This document shows positions 59,708 to 64,000 of a stretch of DNA of 64,000 nucleotides, piece by piece. The notes beneath the pieces were generated by a model. It did no database searches. It was not told the origin of the DNA and saw only the letters and a list, made by a program, of their open reading frames with translations. This stretch comes from Mycobacterium sp. 1274756.6. GTDB taxonomy: Bacteria > Actinomycetota > Actinomycetes > Mycobacteriales > Mycobacteriaceae. The stretch's first letter is position 1. Every line of letters starts with the position of its first letter. A program made the translations under genes and the position numbers. The stretch covers positions 1 to 64,000 of the forward strand of contig NZ_LZLJ01000088.1 in NCBI RefSeq assembly GCF_001668625.1, written 5' to 3'.

Positions 59708-60979
59708 TCAGTGCGCCACCGGGCAGTTGCCGGCGTAGTCGACCTGCCAGTGCTTGATGCCGTTGAGCCAACCCGACCGTAGTCGTTCCGGCTCCGCCAG
59801 CGGCACCAGGTCCGGCACGTGGTCGGCGACCGCGTTGAAGATCAGGTTGATCGTCATCCGGGCCAGGTGGGTGCCGATGCAGTAGTGCGCCCCGGTCCCC
59901 CCGAACCCGACGTGCGGGTTGGGGTCGCGAGTGATGTCGAAGGTGTACGGGTCGTCGAAGACGTCGTCGTCGAAGTTGGCCGAGCGGTAGAACATCACCA
60001 CCCGCTGGCCCTTCTTGATCGTCACCCCGGACAGCTCGTAGTCGGTCAGTGCGGTGCGCTGGAAGCAGATCACCGGGGTCGCCCAGCGCACGATCTCGTC
60101 GGCGGCGGTCTCCGGGCGCTCCTTCTTGAACAGCTCCCACTGCTCGGGATGCTCGGCGAAGGCGACCATCCCGTGGCTGATCGAGTTACGGGTGGTCTCG
60201 TTGCCGGCCACCGCGAGCATCACCACGAAGAAGCCGAACTCGTCGTCGGAGAGCTTCTCCCCGTCGATGTCGGCCTCCACCAGGGCGGTCACGATGTCCG
60301 CGCCCGGGTTCTTGCGCTTCTCCTCGGCCAACTGCATGGCGTAGGCGATCAACGCCATCGACGAGGCCTGCGGGTCGATGTCACCGTATTCGGGGTCTTC
60401 GCTGCCGGTCATCTCGTTCGACCACCGGAACAGCTTGTCCCGGTCCTCCTGCGGCACACCGAGCAGACCGGCGATGGCCTGCAGCGGCAGCTCGCAGGAG
60501 ATCTGCTCGACGAAGTCACCCGAACCGGCCGCGGCGGCGTCGGCGGCGATCTTCTGGGCGCGGGTCTGCAGCTCGTCGCGCAGCCGACCGATCGCGCGCG
60601 GGGTGAACCCGCGGGAGATGATGTGCCGCAGCCGGGTGTGCTGCGGCGCATCCATGTTGAGCATCACGGCCCGCTGCAGCTCGATGTTCTCCCGCTTCAT
60701 GTCGTTGGGGTAGCGCGGGATCACGCAGTTCTCGAAGCTGGAGAACACGTCGCTGTGCAGCGAGATCTCTTTGACGTCCCGGTGTTTGGTGATCGCCCAG
60801 TAGCCGCCGTCATGGAAGCCGCCGCCCTCGCCCGGGGGTTGGTCGATCCAGCAGACCGGCGCCGACTTCCGCAGCGCCGCGAACGCCTCGTCGGGAATGC
60901 CCCGAAGGACCACGTCGGGGTCGAGGAAATCGAAACCGTCGGCGACGGCCGGACGCGCCGGCCCGGTCGTGCTGTTCAC
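59708..60979 (-). CDS. cytochrome P450 CYP125 paralogue, second copy in the igr operon
   Basis: A 423-aa P450. I-helix AVAGNETTRNS, ExxR in DEIVRW and heme loop FGGTGAHYCIG are intact, so it looks active. It closely resembles the upstream P450 at 61008 and CYP125, the C26/27 monooxygenase of cholest-4-en-3-one. GTG 60979 has AGGAGGG 5 nt upstream. It lies 28 bp after the other P450 and 23 bp before chsE1. The N-terminal 30 residues differ most between the copies. Possible subfunctionalisation (other sterol or order of oxidation). Confidence 0.9.
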   Translation of the reverse strand: MNSTTGPARPAVADGFDFLDPDVVLRGIPDEAFAALRKSAPVCWIDQPPGEGGGFHDGGYWAITKHRDVKEISLHSDVFSSFENCVIPRYPNDMKRENIELQRAVMLNMDAPQHTRLRHIISRGFTPRAIGRLRDELQTRAQKIAADAAAAGSGDFVEQISCELPLQAIAGLLGVPQEDRDKLFRWSNEMTGSEDPEYGDIDPQASSMALIAYAMQLAEEKRKNPGADIVTALVEADIDGEKLSDDEFGFFVVMLAVAGNETTRNSISHGMVAFAEHPEQWELFKKERPETAADEIVRWATPVICFQRTALTDYELSGVTIKKGQRVVMFYRSANFDDDVFDDPYTFDITRDPNPHVGFGGTGAHYCIGTHLARMTINLIFNAVADHVPDLVPLAEPERLRSGWLNGIKHWQVDYAGNCPVAH

Positions 60980-61007
60980 CGTTACCCTCCTGCGGTGGCC
61001 TCGGAAC

Positions 61008-62264
61008 TCAGTGCTGCGCCGGACACTTGCCGGTGTAGTCGACCTGCCAGTGCTTGATGGCGTTGAGCCAGCCCGAGCGCAGCCGCTCCGGCTTGGCCAG
61101 CGGCAGCAGGTCCGGCATGTGGTCGGCGATCGCCTCGAACTGCAGCTGGATGGTCATCCGGGCCAGGTGGGTGCCGATGCAGTAGTGCGCCCCGGTCCCG
61201 CCGAACCCGACGTGCGGGTTGGGGTCGCGCAGGATGTTGAAGGTGTACGGGTCGTCGAAGACCTCTTCGTCGAAGTTCGCCGACCGGTAGAACATCACCA
61301 CCCGCTGGCCCTTCTTGATCTTCACGCCGGACAGCTCGGTGTCCTCGGTGGCGGTGCGCTGGAAGGAGGTCACCGGGGAGGCCCAGCGCACGATCTCGTC
61401 GGCGGTGGTCTCCGGGCGCTCCTTCTTGAACAGCTCCCACTGCTCGGGGTGCTCGGAGAAGGCCATCATGCCCTGGGTGATGGAGTTGCGGGTGGTCTCG
61501 TTGCCGGCCACCGCGAGCAGCACGACGAAGAACCCGAACTCGGCCTCGGTGAGCTTCTCCCCGTCGATGTCGGCCTCGACCAGCGTGGTGACGATGTCGG
61601 CGCCCGGGTTCTTCTTCTTCTCCTCCGCCAGCTTCATCGAGTAGGCGATGATCTCCATCGAGGAGGCCTTCTCGTCGTAGTGGGCGTACTCGGGGTCGTC
61701 ATACGAGGTCATCTGGTTGGACCACTCGAAGAGCTTGCCGCGGTCCTCCTGCGGCACGCCGAGCAGCCCGGCGATGGCCTGCAGCGGCAGCTCCGCGGAG
61801 ACCTGCTCGACGAAGTCACCCGAGCCGGTGGCCAGGGCTTCCTTGGCGATGTTCTGGGCGCGCTCCTGCAGTTCCTCCCGCAGCCGGCCGATGGCGCGCG
61901 GGGTGAATCCGCGGGAGATGATGCGACGCTGCCGGGTGTGGTCCGGGGCGTCCATGTTCAGCAGCACCACGTTCTGCAGGTCGATGTTCTCCCGCGGGAT
62001 GTCGTCGGTGAACCGCGGAATGGCGGTGTTGACCGCGCTGGAGAAGACGTCGCTGCGCAGCGAGACCTCTTTGACGTCCTTGTGCTTGGTGATCGCCCAA
62101 TAGCCGCCGTCGTTGAACCCTCCGGACTTGCCGTCCGGCTGCTCGATCCAGGTGATCGGCGAGTTCTTCCGCAGTTCGGCGAGCTCCTCGTGGGGGATCC
62201 GCTCGGCGTAGATGTCCGGGTCGGTCAGGTCGACAGGACACTTGGGGTTGGGCTGGGACGACAC
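61008..62264 (-). CDS. cyp125: cytochrome P450 CYP125, steroid C26/27 monooxygenase
   Basis: A 418-aa P450 with the CYP125-type features (AVAGNETTRNS, DEIVRW, FGGTGAHYCIG). The GTG at 62264 is used because AGGAG lies 6-7 nt upstream; an earlier in-frame TTG at 62285 would place the start inside the KstR box. CYP125 oxidises the terminal methyl of cholest-4-en-3-one to the C26/27 acid via alcohol and aldehyde. It heads the operon down to ltp2. Which of the two P450 copies is the true orthologue of cyp125 is not settled by this window. Confidence 0.9.
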   Translation of the reverse strand: MSSQPNPKCPVDLTDPDIYAERIPHEELAELRKNSPITWIEQPDGKSGGFNDGGYWAITKHKDVKEVSLRSDVFSSAVNTAIPRFTDDIPRENIDLQNVVLLNMDAPDHTRQRRIISRGFTPRAIGRLREELQERAQNIAKEALATGSGDFVEQVSAELPLQAIAGLLGVPQEDRGKLFEWSNQMTSYDDPEYAHYDEKASSMEIIAYSMKLAEEKKKNPGADIVTTLVEADIDGEKLTEAEFGFFVVLLAVAGNETTRNSITQGMMAFSEHPEQWELFKKERPETTADEIVRWASPVTSFQRTATEDTELSGVKIKKGQRVVMFYRSANFDEEVFDDPYTFNILRDPNPHVGFGGTGAHYCIGTHLARMTIQLQFEAIADHMPDLLPLAKPERLRSGWLNAIKHWQVDYTGKCPAQH

Positions 62265-62280
62265 AGGTTCTCTCCTCGAT

Positions 62281-62294
62281 GACAACGCGTTCTA
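62281..62294. promoter_or_regulatory. KstR box upstream of cyp125
   Basis: GACAACGCGTTCTA matches TnnAACnnGTTnnA except the first base (G for T). It ends 17 bp before the cyp125 GTG on the minus strand. It controls the operon from cyp125 to ltp2. Confidence 0.7.
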
Positions 62295-62359
62295 GTGCCA
62301 GTAAAACATGCCTTCACCCCGGATAAAAGGCATAGACGCATCACCGCTTGTCAGGGTAA

Positions 62360-62373
62360 TGAAACGTGTTCTA
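62360..62373. promoter_or_regulatory. KstR box upstream of fadA5
   Basis: TGAAACGTGTTCTA is a perfect TnnAACnnGTTnnA match. It ends 10 bp before the fadA5 ATG; a TAGCCT (62372-62377) follows with a 6-nt gap to the ATG, again a leaderless-type layout. The 120-bp cyp125/fadA5 gap thus has one box per direction. Confidence 0.8.
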
Positions 62374-62374
62374 G

Positions 62375-63535
<1,161 letters not shown>

Positions 63536-63542
63536 GGCCGCG

Positions 63543-63923
63543 GTGACGCTGTCCGACGCCGAGCGCATCGCGGCCGCGCAGTCCTACATCGACGCACTGG
63601 TCAGCCACGACGCCACCGCGGTCGCGTTCACCGACGACTGCGTGCGCATCGAGGTCGGCTTGAAGACCGGGTTCTCCGGAAAACACCTGGCTCGCAGCCT
63701 GACCGGGGGGCCGCAGTTCAAGCTGATCAAGGCGGCCACCACACCGCGGTTCAGCATCGACGGCGACGAGGTGCGGGCCCAGTTCGACATCATCACCAAG
63801 CCGTCGCTGTTCGGCCGGCGGGTCTGTGCGCGCGTCGACGAGACGTTTCTGATTCCCGCCGATGAGCCGAGCCCGCGGATCCACCACATCCGCGCCCGTA
63901 TCCGGCCGTTCATCGGGAGGTAG
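63543..63923 (+). CDS. SnoaL/NTF2-like small protein
   Basis: A 126-aa protein (GTG 63543, 7 bp after fadA5). The N-terminal IAAAQSYIDALVSHDATAVA is the first helix and strand of an NTF2/SnoaL-like fold (DUF8021-type), with DDCVRIEVG as the next strand. Such proteins can be isomerases, hydratases or binding subunits. It appears to be in the fadA5 transcript. I do not recall it next to fadA5 in M. tuberculosis. Confidence 0.75.
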   Translation: MTLSDAERIAAAQSYIDALVSHDATAVAFTDDCVRIEVGLKTGFSGKHLARSLTGGPQFKLIKAATTPRFSIDGDEVRAQFDIITKPSLFGRRVCARVDETFLIPADEPSPRIHHIRARIRPFIGR

Positions 63924-63925
63924 CC

Positions 63926-64000
63926 ATGGCCGAAACCCCGCAGGCCCCCCGCGCGCTCAACTCCGAGCTCACCGGCGTCATCATCAAGTGGATGTCGCGG
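63926..64000 (+). CDS. deazaflavin-dependent nitroreductase (Ddn-like), 3' end outside window
   Basis: The first 25 codons of a gene whose N-terminus LNSELTGVIIKWMSR matches the start of F420-dependent nitroreductase Ddn (Rv3547), which follows fadA5 in M. tuberculosis. ATG 63926 has GGGAGG 6 nt before it and lies 2 bp after the previous stop. The F420-binding and catalytic parts lie beyond the window. Confidence 0.7.
   Translation, partial: MAETPQAPRALNSELTGVIIKWMSR

Noticed and set aside
62265-62285. TTG start for the upstream CYP125
   Set aside because: The TTG lies in the KstR box, whereas GTG 62264 has an AGGAG at normal spacing.

Overview
The window is a very GC-rich actinobacterial chromosome segment and is almost certainly mycobacterial. 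It holds a mce4 (YrbE/Mce) sterol-import operon, the KstR-type cholesterol catabolon, an HNH protein of the 13E12 family, hemophore-like secreted proteins and F420-dependent enzymes. Gene order follows the M. tuberculosis interval from about Rv3489 to Rv3547, recalled from memory rather than searched, with several local replacements. No rRNA, tRNA or CRISPR array was seen. The first and last genes are cut by the window edges.

Layout. Positions 1-4742 hold an accessory lipid/ketone block: a partial SDR divergent from a Baeyer-Villiger monooxygenase, with a 25-bp perfect palindrome between them, then two SDRs and a crotonase-fold protein on the minus strand. Positions 4815-6975 hold a 54-aa microprotein translationally coupled to otsA, and a secreted Cys-rich protein. 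Positions 6977-17252 are the mce4 operon on the minus strand (yrbE4A, yrbE4B, mce4A-F, two Mce-associated membrane proteins). Positions 17428-22520 hold hsd4A-fdxD divergent from fadE26-fadE27-fadD17. Positions 22583-26841 are an accessory stretch: DUF222/HNH protein, lipoprotein lipase and a GabD2-like dehydrogenase. Positions 26838-32287 hold fadD19, a nitronate monooxygenase and an amidohydrolase, divergent from echA19 and an epimerase. Positions 32338-33402 hold a cassette encoding a 303-aa AbiEi/DUF559-like protein bounded by two related palindromic repeats. Positions 33445-40650 hold cyp142, an acetoacetate-decarboxylase-fold protein and an LLM oxidoreductase, divergent from a double-DUF35 protein, ltp4, ltp3 and a second LLM enzyme. 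Positions 40651-41604 hold a Doc-like relic and a VapBC module. Positions 41662-49513 hold a gamma carbonic anhydrase, kshA, the Rv3527/3529c/3530c/3531c-like genes, an IclR regulator with two matched operators, an EthD-like protein and two hemophore-like proteins. Positions 49589-64000 hold hsaF-hsaG-hsaE, kstD, chsH3, an igr-type operon with two CYP125 genes in place of one, fadA5, a SnoaL-like protein and the start of a Ddn-like gene.

How the genes work together. Mce4 and YrbE4 import sterol. CYP125 and CYP142 oxidise the C26/27 terminus, and FadD19/FadD17 activate side chains as CoA thioesters. FadE26/27, EchA19/ChsH3, Hsd4A and FadA5 carry out beta-oxidation rounds. ChsE1-ChsE2, ChsH1-ChsH2 and Ltp2 remove the last propionyl unit. 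KstD and KshA open the steroid nucleus, and HsaE-F-G finish the ring A/B-derived C5 fragment. Eight KstR-type boxes (TnnAACnnGTTnnA, five perfect and three with one mismatch) lie in intergenic regions before these operons; kstR itself lies outside the window.
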